A stretch of 64,000 nt of DNA from VRUE01 sp963816785. GTDB lineage: Bacteria > Actinomycetota > Thermoleophilia > Solirubrobacterales > 70-9. This document shows, piece by piece, positions 37,485 to 46,390 of this stretch (its first letter is position 1; each line of letters opens with the position of its first letter). Position numbers and translations under genes: made by a program. The stretch covers positions 1 to 64,000 of the forward strand of contig CAWFLL010000002.1 of assembly GCA_963816785.1 (NCBI GenBank), read 5' to 3'. The notes beneath the pieces are model-generated. The model saw only the letters and a list, made by a program, of their open reading frames with translations. It was not told the DNA's origin and made no database searches.

Positions 37485-38923
37485 GGCGCCCGCTGCCACC
37501 CGCCCACGGCGCGCTCGATCGACCCCGCCACTTCCAGCAGCGCAGCCTCGTCGCCTTCGCGCCCGAGGAGCTGGGCGCCGATCGGGAGCCCTCCGTCCGT
37601 CAGCCCGGCGGGGATGCTGATCGCCGGCCAGCCGACCACGTTCCAGGCGAATCCGAACGGGCAGGCGGCGCTCGCCGCGGTGCTGGTCGCCCAGTAGCCG
37701 CGGCCGTCGAGCTTGTAGATCGGCGCGGGCGGCTTCGCCGTCGTCGGGGTCAGGACGAGGTCGAAGCGCTTGAAGATGCGACCGATGCGACGGCGCAGGG
37801 CCGGCTCCGCCGCCCGCGCTGCCCGCAGCGGCAGGCCCGACAGCAGCCTGCCGGCGCGCGCGTGTGCCCGGGTGCGGGGCTCGAGGTTGGTGCGGTCGCT
37901 GACATGAGCCTGCAGCCAGGCCTCGACCCCGGCCATCCCGCGGGGGATGATCGCGGGCCCGACCAGGCTGTAGTCGGGGTCGGCTGGGACCACATCATGG
38001 CCGAGCTCGCCGAGCTGCCGCGCGACCCCCTCGACCGCAGCACGGTGCTCGTGGTCGACATTGCTCGGAACCCCGAACGGGGTGGCGAACGAGAGCGCCA
38101 CCCGCAGCGGGCGCGGCTCGCGGGCGGCGGACTCGGCGAAGGGCTCCAGCGGCGGGGCCGGCCGGTGCATGTCCGCCGGGAGGTTGCCGTGGACCGCGTC
38201 GAGGAGGAGGGCGGCGTCGGCGACGCTCCGGGTCAGCGGCCCGAAGCATGTCAGCCCGTTGAATGCCTCCGCCTCCGGCCAGGTCGAGATGCGGCCGCGC
38301 TGGGGCTTGAGGCCGACCAGGCCGGTCCATGCGGCCGGTATCCGGATCGATCCCGCCCCGTCGGAGCCGATCGCGGCGGCGACCAGGCCGGCGGCGACCG
38401 CCGCCGCGGCTCCGCCGCTCGAGCCGCCTGGCGTATGGGCCGTGCTCCACGGGTTCCGGGTCGCGCCGAACGAGGGCCCCTCCGTGAACGGCCACTGGCC
38501 GACCTCGGGCGCATGGGTCTTGCCGATCACGATCGCACCCGCCTCGCGCAGGCGCCTCACCACCTCGGCGTCGCTGTCGGCGGGCGGGCATGACCCGGCG
38601 CAGCCGAACGGGGTCGAGTGGCCGGCGAGGTCGACGTCATCCTTGATCGCGACCGGGACGCCGAGAAGCGGCGCTCCCTCGCCCTGCGCGATGCGGCGGT
38701 CAGCCGCCTCGGCCTCGGCCAGCGCCTCCTCGGCGCGGATCACCCGGAAGGCGTTCAGGTCCCTCTGGGCCGATTCGGTCCGCCGCAGCGACTGCTCGAC
38801 CAGCTCCCGCGACGAGATTCCCCCGGTGGCGATCATCCCGACCTGCTCGCGAAGCCCCATGGCGACGGTCTGCTCCGCCCCGTTCTCGTTGTCCTTGGCC
38901 TGGGTGCTTGTCTCGGTCGGCAT
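37463..38923 (-). CDS. amidase signature family hydrolase
   Basis: 486-aa amidase with the Ser-cisSer-Lys triad: Lys94 in VAIKDDVD, Ser168 in TPGGSSGG and Ser192 in GSDGAGSIRIPA. The long open frame extends far upstream over the TetR and glpK genes but the ATG at 38923, behind GGAGGGG, gives the normal family length. Substrates are amides such as aryl- or acyl-amides. The divergent TetR gene with a perfect palindromic operator between them suggests induction by substrate. Confidence 0.92.
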   Translation of the reverse strand: MPTETSTQAKDNENGAEQTVAMGLREQVGMIATGGISSRELVEQSLRRTESAQRDLNAFRVIRAEEALAEAEAADRRIAQGEGAPLLGVPVAIKDDVDLAGHSTPFGCAGSCPPADSDAEVVRRLREAGAIVIGKTHAPEVGQWPFTEGPSFGATRNPWSTAHTPGGSSGGAAAAVAAGLVAAAIGSDGAGSIRIPAAWTGLVGLKPQRGRISTWPEAEAFNGLTCFGPLTRSVADAALLLDAVHGNLPADMHRPAPPLEPFAESAAREPRPLRVALSFATPFGVPSNVDHEHRAAVEGVARQLGELGHDVVPADPDYSLVGPAIIPRGMAGVEAWLQAHVSDRTNLEPRTRAHARAGRLLSGLPLRAARAAEPALRRRIGRIFKRFDLVLTPTTAKPPAPIYKLDGRGYWATSTAASAACPFGFAWNVVGWPAISIPAGLTDGGLPIGAQLLGREGDEAALLEVAGSIERAVGGWQRAPYPPRER

Positions 38924-38943
38924 CGGGTCCCCTCCACTTTGCA

Positions 38944-38959
38944 GTTCGTTCGAACGAAC
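38944..38959. promoter_or_regulatory. TetR-type operator, perfect 16-bp palindrome
   Basis: GTTCGTTCGAACGAAC is a perfect palindrome in the 66-bp gap between the amidase and TetR starts. It lies 20 bp upstream of the amidase ATG and about 30 bp before the TetR start, so a bound dimer would block both promoters. GATACC (38974-38979) is a likely -10 for the regulator. Confidence 0.8.
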
Positions 38960-38989
38960 AATATGCGATAACGGATACCCTGGGGCTGC

Positions 38990-39571
38990 TTGGCCTCCGC
39001 GACCGTCACCGACACCCGCGAGCGCATCCTCCGCACGACCCTCGATCTGATCGGGCGCGAGGGGATCGCCGCTGTCACCAATCGGCGCGTCGCGGACGCC
39101 GCCGAGGTCTCGCTCGGGTCGCTCACCTATCACTTCGACAGCCAGGTCGACCTGGTTCGCGAGAGCCTGATGCTGTTCGTCGGGGAGGAGGTCGTCCGCC
39201 TCGAGGGGATCGCCGCCGAGCTGCGACGAGCGCGCCCCAGCATCGAGCAGGTAGCCGTCGAGGTCGAGCAGATCGTCCGCGAGTCCCACCAGCGGATCCA
39301 GCAGCTTGCCGAGATCGAGCTGCACCTCCGGGCAGCTCGGGACCCGGAGCTGCGCGATGCCTCGCGACGCTGCTTCGCCGCCTACGAGGAAGTCGCGGAG
39401 GCGGCCCTGGAGATGCTCGAGGTGCCCGACGCCGAGCGCCATGCCCGCTCGATCGTGGCGCTGATGTACGGGCTGGCCCTGCGCCGGCTCGGGACCGGGG
39501 ACGAAGACGTCTCCGGGCTCGCCGAGGCGCTGCTGACGATCGTCCGCGGAGCTGAGGCCGGCCCGAGATAG
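38990..39571 (+). CDS. TetR family transcriptional regulator
   Basis: 193-aa regulator. The N-terminal HTH reads RERILRTTLDLIGREGIAAV and NRRVADAAEVSLGSLTYHFDS, standard for TetR; the C-terminal ligand domain is helical. TTG start at 38990. It is divergent from the amidase gene and faces the palindrome at 38944, so it should repress both. Ligand likely an amide or its product. The repeat-related mini-ORF before glpK begins 12 bp after its stop. Confidence 0.92.
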   Translation: MASATVTDTRERILRTTLDLIGREGIAAVTNRRVADAAEVSLGSLTYHFDSQVDLVRESLMLFVGEEVVRLEGIAAELRRARPSIEQVAVEVEQIVRESHQRIQQLAEIELHLRAARDPELRDASRRCFAAYEEVAEAALEMLEVPDAERHARSIVALMYGLALRRLGTGDEDVSGLAEALLTIVRGAEAGPR

Positions 39572-39583
39572 CCTGCTCGCGAC

Positions 39584-39652
39584 ATGAGCGCGGAGCGAGC
39601 AAGCGTCATCTTCTGGTTCTACGCGCAGCGAGCGAAGCGCGAAGCGGTGTAG
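39584..39652 (+). CDS. 22-codon leader ORF before glpK (short repeat, copy C)
   Basis: ATGAGCGCGGAGCGAGCAAG opens a 22-codon frame (MSAERASVIFWFYAQRAKRE plus AV) whose TAG shares its last base with the GTG start of glpK. The first 23 bases recur after the gene ending at 45927 and, shortened, at 60919. The arrangement would couple translation of the leader to glpK. Whether the peptide matters is unknown. It resembles the start of the 90-bp repeats (MSASEREQS). Confidence 0.5.
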   Translation: MSAERASVIFWFYAQRAKREAV

Positions 39653-41140
39653 TGATCCTCGCGATCGACCAGGGCACGACCGGCACCACCTGCCTGGTCT
39701 TCGACCGAGGAGGCGCGAATCGCGGGCAGGGCGTACTCGGAGTTCGAGCAGCACTTCCCGCGCCCCGGCTGGGTCGAGCACGACGCCGCGGAGATCTGGG
39801 CGGTGACCCGGCGGGTGGCGAGTGAGGCGATCGCCGACGCCGGCATCGACGGGTGCCGAGCTCGACGGGATCGGGATCACCAACCAGCGCGAGACCGTCG
39901 TCGCCTGGGACCCGGCGACCGGCGAAGCCGCTGCACCGGGCACTGGTCTGGCAGGACCGGCGCACCGCCGAGCGCTGCGAGGAGCTGCGCGCGGCCGGGC
40001 ACGAGGAGCTCGTCCGCGAGCGGACCGGACTGGTGCTCGACCCCTACTTCTCCGGCGACCAAGATCGAGTGGCTCCTGCGCAACGTCGAGGGGGCCGAGC
40101 GGGCGGTCTTCGGCACGATCGACTCCTGGCTCGTCTTCAAGCTGACCGGGCGGCACGCGACCGACCACACCAACGCCTCGCGGACGATGCTCTTCGACAT
40201 CCACCGACTGCGCCTGGGACGAGGAGCTCTGCGCGATGCTCGGCGTCGACCCGGAGCGGCTGCCCGAGCCGCTGCCCTCGGCGCACGGTCTACGGGACGA
40301 CCACCGAGTTCGGCGGCGAGGTCCCGGTCGCCGGGATCGCCGGCGACCAGCAGGCGGCGCTCTTCGGCCAGGCCTGCCTCGAGCGCCGGGAGCGCGAAGA
40401 ACACCTACGGGACCGGCAGCTTCGTCCTCCTCAACACCGGCGCCGAGCGCCGCCCGACCCGGTCGAGGGCCTGCTGACCACCGTCGCCTGCGCCACCGGC
40501 GAGGGCAGCCGCCTACGCGCTCGAGGCGCTCGATCTTCGTCACCGGCGCCGCCGTGCAGTGGCTGCGCGACGGCCTCGGGATCATCGACGAGGCGGCCGA
40601 GACCGAGGCGCTGGCCGGCGGCGCTCGACGGCAACGACGGCGTCTACTTCGTCCCGGCCCTGACCGGGCTCGGCTCGCCGCACTGGGACCCGTACGCGCG
40701 CGGCACGATCGTCGGCCTCACCCGCGGCAGCGGCCGCGCCCACCTGGCGCGGGCGGCGCTGGAGGCGATCGCCTACCAGACCGTCGACGCGGTGCGCGCC
40801 CAGGAGGCGGCCTGCGGGCGAGCGGCTCGCGGCGCTGAAAGCCGACGGCGGCGCCGTCGCCAACGCCTGGCTGATGCAGTTCCAGGCCGACGTCCTCGGG
40901 GCCGCGGTGGTCGTCCCCGAGGTCGCCGAGACGACCGCGCTCGGCGCCGCCTACCTGGCCGGGATCGCGACCGGGCGTCTGGAGCGCGCGAGCGAGGTCG
41001 CGCGATGTGGCGCGAGGCCGCCCGCTACGAGCCGCGCGATGGGCGAGGACGAGCGCGGCTCGTTGCTCGCGGAGTGGCACCGGGCCCTCGAGCGCTCGCG
41101 CGGCTGGGCGGCTCCGGAGGGATCCGGACCGGCTGCGTAA
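39652..41140 (+). CDS. glpK: glycerol kinase, heavily frameshifted
   Basis: About 490-aa FGGY kinase phosphorylating glycerol to glycerol 3-phosphate. Pieces in order: ILAIDQGTTGTTCLVFD, FPRPGWVEHDAAEIW, GIGITNQRETVVAWD, PLHRALVWQDRRTAERC, TKIEWLLRN, DHTNASRTMLFDIH, VAGIAGDQQAALFGQACL, GLGSPHWDPYARG and VANAWLMQFQADVLG. At least ten single-base insertions interrupt it, for example extra G near 39850, 39924 and 40057 and extra C near 40819. Each piece aligns in order with no loss, which argues for sequence error rather than decay. GTG start overlaps the leader stop. Confidence 0.9.
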
Positions 41141-41199
41141 CCGGCGGCGCGGGCAGGGGGTAGGCAGGCGAGGGGCCGGCGGGACCGGCCATCTGCGAC

Positions 41200-41969
41200 A
41201 TGTCCGACATGAAGCCACAGGTATACAAGGACGACCGTCCGGCGGAGTACTTCGACCAGTTCCACGCCGCGGCGCGCAAGGGCGTCGGCTGGACCTACCC
41301 CTTCGTCCGCGCCATCGTCTCGCTGCCGACGCTGCTGCTCTACCGGACGCGTGCGATCGGGGTCAAGAACGTGCCGAAGTCGGGGCCGCTGATCCTGGCG
41401 CCCAATCACTTCAGCCAGATGGACCACTTCTTCACCGGCCTCTACCTGCGCCGCCAGATCCGCTTCATGGCCAAATCGCAGATCTTCGGCCCGCCGGTGC
41501 TCACCTACGTCTACAAGCACGGCGGAGTCTTCCCGGTCCGCCGCGGCCACCACGACGAGGAGGCCTTCAAGACGGCCTTCACGATCCTCGATCAGGAAGA
41601 GATGCTGCTGATCTACGCCGAGGGCGGCCGCTCGCGCCCGGCGAGCTCGGCGAGCCGAAACCGGGCGATCGGCCGGCTGGCGCTCGAGTCCGGGCGCGCC
41701 GGTCGTCCCGGTCGCGATCCACGGCTCCGCCTAGGTGCGGCGCTGGAAGCGCTTCCGCTTCCCGAAGGTGACGGTCCAGTACGGCGAGCCGCATCTCCTT
41801 CCCGGTCGAGGAGTCGCCCGACCGCGAGCGCCAGCTCGAGGTCGCGACCGAGGTCTTCGACCGGGTCCGGGAGATGTACACGATGCTCGAGGAGCACGGC
41901 CGCCGCAACGTGATCCGCACCCTGCGCGAGGGCGTGACGCCCGAGCCGGGCGAGACCAACTACTCGTAG
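41200..41969 (+). CDS. plsC: 1-acyl-glycerol-3-phosphate acyltransferase (PlsC), with an internal TAG
   Basis: About 255-aa membrane-associated acyltransferase. Block I is APNHFSQMDHFF (HxxxxD), block II GGVFPVRRG, block III YAEGGRSRP (EGxRS). After a frame change near 41697 the protein continues VVPVAIHGSA, then an in-frame TAG (41732-41734), then VRRWKRFRFPKVTVQYGEP; a second extra base lies near 41792. Family members have Gln or Glu at the TAG position, so a single substitution is likely. Glycerol kinase upstream supplies its substrate backbone. Confidence 0.85.
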
Positions 41970-42888
41970 CGGGCGTCGAGCCCCTCGTAGAACTCGGGGT
42001 CGTGCCCCGGGGTGACGATCGCCGCCGGGTACTCGCGGCGGAACAGCTTCAGCTCCTGCAGCGAGCGGCGGTAGTTGTGGGCGTCGAACGGGCGCGGGGC
42101 GAGCGGCGCGGTCGCCGCTCGAGCTGGGCGAGGGTGTAGGTGGCGTCGCCGCCGATCACGAAGTCGCGCTCCTTGAGGCGGGCGATCACCGACATGTGGC
42201 CGGCGCTGTGGCCGGGCGTGTAGGCGAGCCGGATCGAGCCGTCGCCGAAGAGGTCGAAGCTGCGGCCGAAGGTCGCGTAGGAGTCGATCCCGCCGCGGTC
42301 GAAGTCGATCGTCCGGTAGTCGAACGCGAAGTCGAAGTGGACGCGGCGGTAGCCGTTCAGGGTCGGCCGCGCTTCCGCTCGTGGCCGTCCTGCCACTCGA
42401 CCTCGCTGATGACGAAGGTCGAGTTGGGGAACTCGGAGATCGCCGAGGTGTGGTCGGGTGCAGGTGGGTCATCACCACGATCGGGATCTCGCCCGCGTCG
42501 AGGCCGCGCTTGCGCAGCTGCGCCGGCACGTCGCCGTCGGGCTCGACGCGTCGGGCTTGCCGAAGCGGGTCGCGAGGCGGCCGAAGTTCTCTTCGCCGTC
42601 GGTGGCGATCGAGGGGTGGAGCCCGGTGTCGACGAGGATCGCGCCGGCGCTCGGGTGGCGGATCAGGAAGGCGGGGCAGGGGATCATGGTCGCGTCCTTG
42701 CCGGTGAGCAGCGCCCACAGGAGCTTCGCGGTCATGAAGCGGCCCTCGGGGCTTTCCATCAACGGGCGCGGCCAGGTGGTAGTGCCGGTGACGATCGGCT
42801 CGACCGTCACCGTCGCCCCCGGCGTGCCTCCGGCCAGCGGCTCGTGCAGCGGTTTTGCCTCCACCTGCACCTTCATCGAGGCGCACAT
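41960..42888 (-). CDS. metallo-beta-lactamase fold hydrolase (AHL lactonase-like), frameshifted
   Basis: About 300-aa MBL-fold protein similar to N-acyl-homoserine lactonases. The zinc motif HLHPDHTSAI is recovered when a missing C near 42465 is restored; YTPGHSAGHMSVIA and VIGGDATYTLAQLE supply further ligands, and the C-terminal IVTPGHDPEFYEG is typical. Other indels lie near 42115, 42375 and 42550. Start is either ATG 42888 or 42876. Lactonase activity is inferred only from fold. Confidence 0.82.
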
Positions 42889-42905
42889 TACCCGCGTCGA
42901 AGCCA

Positions 42906-42913
42906 CCTATAGG
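42906..42913. promoter_or_regulatory. palindromic -10 element between divergent genes
   Basis: CCTATAGG is a perfect 8-bp palindrome in the 35-bp gap between the MBL hydrolase and SDR genes. TATAGG on each strand can act as -10; the plus ATG (42924) follows by 10 nt, the minus ATG (42888) by 17 nt. It suggests one symmetric element starting both transcripts. Confidence 0.5.
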
Positions 42914-42923
42914 GTGATGATCC

Positions 42924-43782
42924 ATGGCTGAGAGCGCTCATTCGCGCATCTTCAGAGACGGGCTGCTCGAGGGGCAGGTCTGCCTCGTCTCCGGCTCGGG
43001 CAGCGGCCTCGGCCGTGAGACCGCGCTCGAGCTGGCCCGGCTCGGCGCCGCGGTGGTCGGCTGCGGCCGCCGCGAGGAGCCGCTCGTGGAGACGGGCGAG
43101 CCTTGCCGACGGGCTGCCCGGCAGCTTCGAGCACGAGGCGATGGACATCCGCGACGAGGATGCGGTCGAGCACCTGATCGACGGTCTCCTCGAGCGCCAC
43201 GGGAAGCTCGACGTGCTGGTCAACAACGCCGGCGGCCAGTTCCTCAGCCCGGCCGAGGCGATCAGCCCGAAGGGCTTCCGCACGGTCGTCGAGCTCAACG
43301 TGCAGGGCACCTGGCTGATGACCCACACGGCGGCGACCAGGGCCTTCATCCCGCAGGGGGGCGGCAAGGTCCTCAGCGTCACGCTCTCCCCCCACCACGG
43401 GATGCCGGGCATGGTCCACTCGGGCGCTGCCCGCGCCGCCGTCGAGAACATGATGCGGACCCTGGCCGTCGAGTGGGCCCGGTTCGGGATCACGACCTGC
43501 GCCCTCGCCGCCGGGCAGTTCGCCACCGAGACGCTGCTGACCAAGTATCCGCAGGTCGTCGTCGACAACCTCGAGCGCTCGATCCCGATCGGCCGCGCCG
43601 GCCGCTCCGAGGAGCTGGCCTGGCTCGTCGCCTACCTCGCCTCGCCCGCCGGCGATTTCGTCTCGGGGACGACGATCACGATCGACGGCGGCGCGACAAC
43701 TGGGCCGGGCCCGTGGCCGCCCGAAGCGATCGCGGGCGAGGGTGGCGAGCCGCTCGCCGAGGAGCGGCGAGCGAAGGAGTGA
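42924..43782 (+). CDS. SDR oxidoreductase, trans-2-enoyl-CoA reductase/dienoyl-CoA reductase-like, frameshifted
   Basis: About 285-aa short-chain dehydrogenase. The NAD(P) motif is SGSGSGLGRETALELA, followed by VLVNNAGGQFLSPAEAIS. The catalytic Tyr of classical SDRs is absent: the segment reads GMVHSGAARAAVENMMRTLAVEWA, which matches the peroxisomal trans-2-enoyl-CoA reductase (PECR) subtype. One extra G near 43098 (after GGC) breaks the frame early. It likely reduces an unsaturated acyl-CoA. Confidence 0.85.
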
Positions 43783-43792
43783 CCGCGGGGCG

Positions 43793-44197
43793 CTAGTCGC
43801 GCGGCTCGAGGACGACCATCGGGATCTCGCGCCCCTTGCTGCGCGCCTGGTAGTCGGCGTATCCGCTCCAGATCTTCACGGCCTCCGGCCAGAGCCGATC
43901 GCGCTCCTCGGGGTCGGCGAGCCGGGCGTGGACGGGCCGGCGCTCGCTGCCGACCTGGATCGTCGTGTCGGGGTTGGCCATCAGGTTGTGGTACCAGCCC
44001 GGGTGCTTGGGATAGCCGCCTTTGGAGGCGATGACCACCAGGTTCTCGCCGTCCCGGAGGTAGAGGAGGGGGGAGGTGCGCTTGGTGCCGCTCTTGGCGC
44101 CGACGTGGTCGAGCAGCAGCATCCTCCCGGGCCCGCCGGGCACGTTGTGCCCGACTCGCCCCCCCGAGGCGCGGTAGAGGAAGGTGTGAAGACCCAT
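43793..44197 (-). CDS. F420H2-dependent nitroreductase/quinone reductase (Ddn family)
   Basis: 134-aa split beta-barrel protein of the deazaflavin-dependent nitroreductase family. RMLLLDHVGAKSGTKRTSPLLY and VVIASKGGYPKHPGWYHNLMANPD are diagnostic, with the Y-H-N segment contacting F420. It reduces quinones or nitro compounds using F420H2, a cofactor of Actinomycetota and archaea, which supports the taxonomic call. Basic N terminus MGLHTFLYRASGGRVG may sit on the membrane. Confidence 0.88.
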   Translation of the reverse strand: MGLHTFLYRASGGRVGHNVPGGPGRMLLLDHVGAKSGTKRTSPLLYLRDGENLVVIASKGGYPKHPGWYHNLMANPDTTIQVGSERRPVHARLADPEERDRLWPEAVKIWSGYADYQARSKGREIPMVVLEPRD

Positions 44198-44275
44198 GAA
44201 GCGACGAAGGGCAGGCCAGATCCTGTCCGCTATGTCCAGGTAGCGAGTGAGAGCTGCCCTCTGTCGCCGTCTGGC

Positions 44276-45107
44276 TCAGGTGTACATCCCCCCGAACTGC
44301 CCGCCGGTCACGTTGAGGATCTGACCGTGCACGTAGTTGGCGTGCTCCGAGCAGAGGAAGAGGACCGGGCCGGCCGCCTCCTCGGGCTGCGCCGGGCGGC
44401 CGAGCGGGATGATCGCCGAGGCCATCGAGCGCATCTGCTCCGGGATGCCGAGCTCGATTTTCTCCCCCGACGGAGAGGTCATCTCGCCGCCGGCCTCCTT
44501 GGCCGCGGTGAGGCGGGTCTCGACGAAGCCGAAGGCGACCGCGTTGACGTTGACCTTGAACTGGCCCCACTCCTTGGCGAGTGTTTTCGTCAGCCCGACG
44601 ACGCCCGCCTTGGCGGCGGAGTAGTTGGCCTGGCCTGCGTTGCCCATCGTCCCGGAGATCGAGGAGACGTTGACCAGCTTGCGGAAGACCTCCTTGCCCT
44701 CGCCGCGCTCGGCCTTCGCCGCCTCGCGCCAGTGCGGGGCCAGCGCCCGGGTGATCCGGAACGGGACGATCGTGTGGATGTCGAGCATCGCCTGAAACTG
44801 CTCGTCGGTCATCCGGTGGACGACGCCGTCCCAGGTGTAGCCGGCGTTGTTGACGACGATGTCGACCGACGCCGAAGGCCTCGAACGCGGCGGCGACCAC
44901 CTGGTCGGCGGCGTCGGGCTTGGTCAGGTCGCCGGCGTGGACGGCGGTCTCGCCGTCGATCTCGCCCGACGTCTGCTCGGCGATGTCGGCGTCGAGGTCG
45001 TTGATCAGCACCTTGGCGCCCTCGGCGGCGAACAGCTCTGCCGTGGCGCGGCCGATTCCCCTGGCCGACCCGGTGACGATCGCCGCCTTGCCATCAAGAA
45101 GTCCCAT
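44276..45107 (-). CDS. SDR oxidoreductase, FabG-like, frameshifted
   Basis: About 277-aa classical SDR, probably a 3-oxoacyl (ACP or CoA) reductase. Cofactor motif VTGSARGIGRATAELFAAEG, catalytic VNVSSISGTMGNAGQANYSAAKAG (Ser, Tyr, Lys), and NVNAVAFGFVETRLT. One extra base near 44871 (G after GGC in coding sense) shifts the frame. The C terminus GGQFGGMYT is the usual SDR end. It fits the fatty acyl-CoA gene content of the region. Confidence 0.88.
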
Positions 45108-45297
45108 CTGTATGCGTTCCCCCTCCTAGGTTCGTAAGTCGGCGGGGAGGCTACATGGAACGGCGCAATCCTGGTTGACCGGCCAGTCGGGGGAGGAGGG
45201 CCATTTGGCACGGGCGCAGCGGTGGTTCGCGATTGCCGCCGATTGGTGCGCGACGATTCGACCCGCCCAGTGCCAGAGGGAATCAAGGAGGCTGAAT

Positions 45298-45927
45298 ATG
45301 GAGCCGTCTGACTACCCGGTGACCTTCTCGGTGAACTACCCGGACCGGAAGCTGAATCGCCTCACCACCTTCTTCCGGATCTTCACCGTTATCCCGATAG
45401 CGATCATCATCACGTTGCTCGCGGGAGGAGGAGGCCCCTACTCAGGCGGCGATTCCGGCTACTGGACCGGGGCCGGCGCCGGCCTGCTCACTCTCCCCGT
45501 CGTCCTGATGATCCTCTTCCGCAAGAAATACCCGCGCTGGTGGTTCGACTGGAACCTCGAACTGATGCGGTTCGGAAACCGCGTCGGCATCTACATCTCG
45601 TTGATGGACGACACCTACCCCTCGACCGATGAGGAGCAGGCGGTCCACCTCGACTTCCCCTATCCCGACGTCGAGGGCGAACTCGGCCGGGGCATGCCGC
45701 TGGTCAAGTGGTTGCTCGCAATCCCCCACTACATCGTGCTGTTCTTCCTCTACATCGGCGGCTTCTTCGCGGTCGTCTTCGCCTGGTTCGCGATCCTCTT
45801 CACAGGCAGCTACCCGCGGGACCTCTTCAACTTCGTCGAGGGCGTGTTCCGGTGGCACAACCGCGTGGTCGGCTATGCCTTCACGCTCGTCACCGACAAA
45901 TACCCGCCCTTCCGCCTCGGGCCCTGA
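45298..45927 (+). CDS. DUF4389 membrane protein
   Basis: 209-aa membrane protein with about four hydrophobic segments (FFRIFTVIPIAIIITLLA, AGLLTLPVVLMILF, PHYIVLFFLYIGGFFAVVFAWFAILF). The motifs GSYPRDLFNFVEGVFRWHNRV and YPRWWFDWNLELMRFGNRV mark DUF4389. Function unknown; these proteins are common in actinobacteria. AAGGAGG precedes ATG 45298. The 190-bp gap before it has no clear promoter. The stop codon overlaps a short dispersed repeat. Confidence 0.85.
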   Translation: MEPSDYPVTFSVNYPDRKLNRLTTFFRIFTVIPIAIIITLLAGGGGPYSGGDSGYWTGAGAGLLTLPVVLMILFRKKYPRWWFDWNLELMRFGNRVGIYISLMDDTYPSTDEEQAVHLDFPYPDVEGELGRGMPLVKWLLAIPHYIVLFFLYIGGFFAVVFAWFAILFTGSYPRDLFNFVEGVFRWHNRVVGYAFTLVTDKYPPFRLGP

Positions 45928-45947
45928 GCGCGGAGCGAGCAAGCGTC
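45926..45947 (+). repeat. short dispersed repeat, copy D
   Basis: GAGCGCGGAGCGAGCAAGCG, beginning inside the stop codon TGA of the DUF4389 gene, is identical to bases 39586 onward in the glpK leader. A second run of GCGAGCGAGCGAA follows at about 45961. It lies in the gap before a convergent gene, so here it does not carry a start codon. Confidence 0.6.
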
Positions 45948-45998
45948 GAAAGGTCACGCGCCGCGAGCGAGCGAACCATGGCCGTATCGGCCGCCTGC

Positions 45999-46390
45999 TC
46001 AGGACAGCCACTCCCGCCTGGGTCCAGTGCGGGTTGTGGGCGACCTCCCACGGGTGCCGTCGGGATCTGAAGACTCCGCGTAGCCGCCCCAGAACGCGGC
46101 TCGGATCCGGCGCCGGCGGCGCGGGCATCCTCGATCGCCGCATCGACCTCCTCCGGCGAGCCGAGATTCAGCGCCAGCGTCACGCCGCCCCAGCCGCCGC
46201 CGTCCTCGACGCAGCTGTCCTCGGCGAGCCCGGCCCGATCCCACAGCGCCAGGACCATGTCGCCAGCCTGGAAGAAGACGACGTCGTCGTCGGGCGCCGC
46301 GCCCGTCGCCCAGCCCAACGCCTCGTAGAAGCCCCTGGATCGGTTGAGGTCGGCGACGCCGAGCGTGATCAGGCTGACCCGCTGCCTCAT
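45999..46390 (-). CDS. VOC/glyoxalase family protein, frameshifted
   Basis: About 130-aa VOC-superfamily protein. ITLGVADLNRSRGFYEALGW opens the first beta-alpha-beta module, VFFQAGDMVLALWDRAGLAE follows, and HPWEVAHNPHWT closes the second, as in the lactoylglutathione lyase-like subfamily. The frame changes near 46065-46110 and the stop position is uncertain: 45999 is the first stop in one of the frames. ATG 46390 overlaps the GNAT stop. Confidence 0.78.

Noticed and set aside
38924..40585. Upstream extension of the amidase frame by more than 500 codons
   Set aside because: It runs antisense to TetR and glpK; the amidase family starts near 38923, where a good ribosome site is present.
39652..41140. 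glpK as a decayed pseudogene
   Set aside because: All family blocks are present in order and the defects are single extra bases of one type, shared with many other genes in the window.
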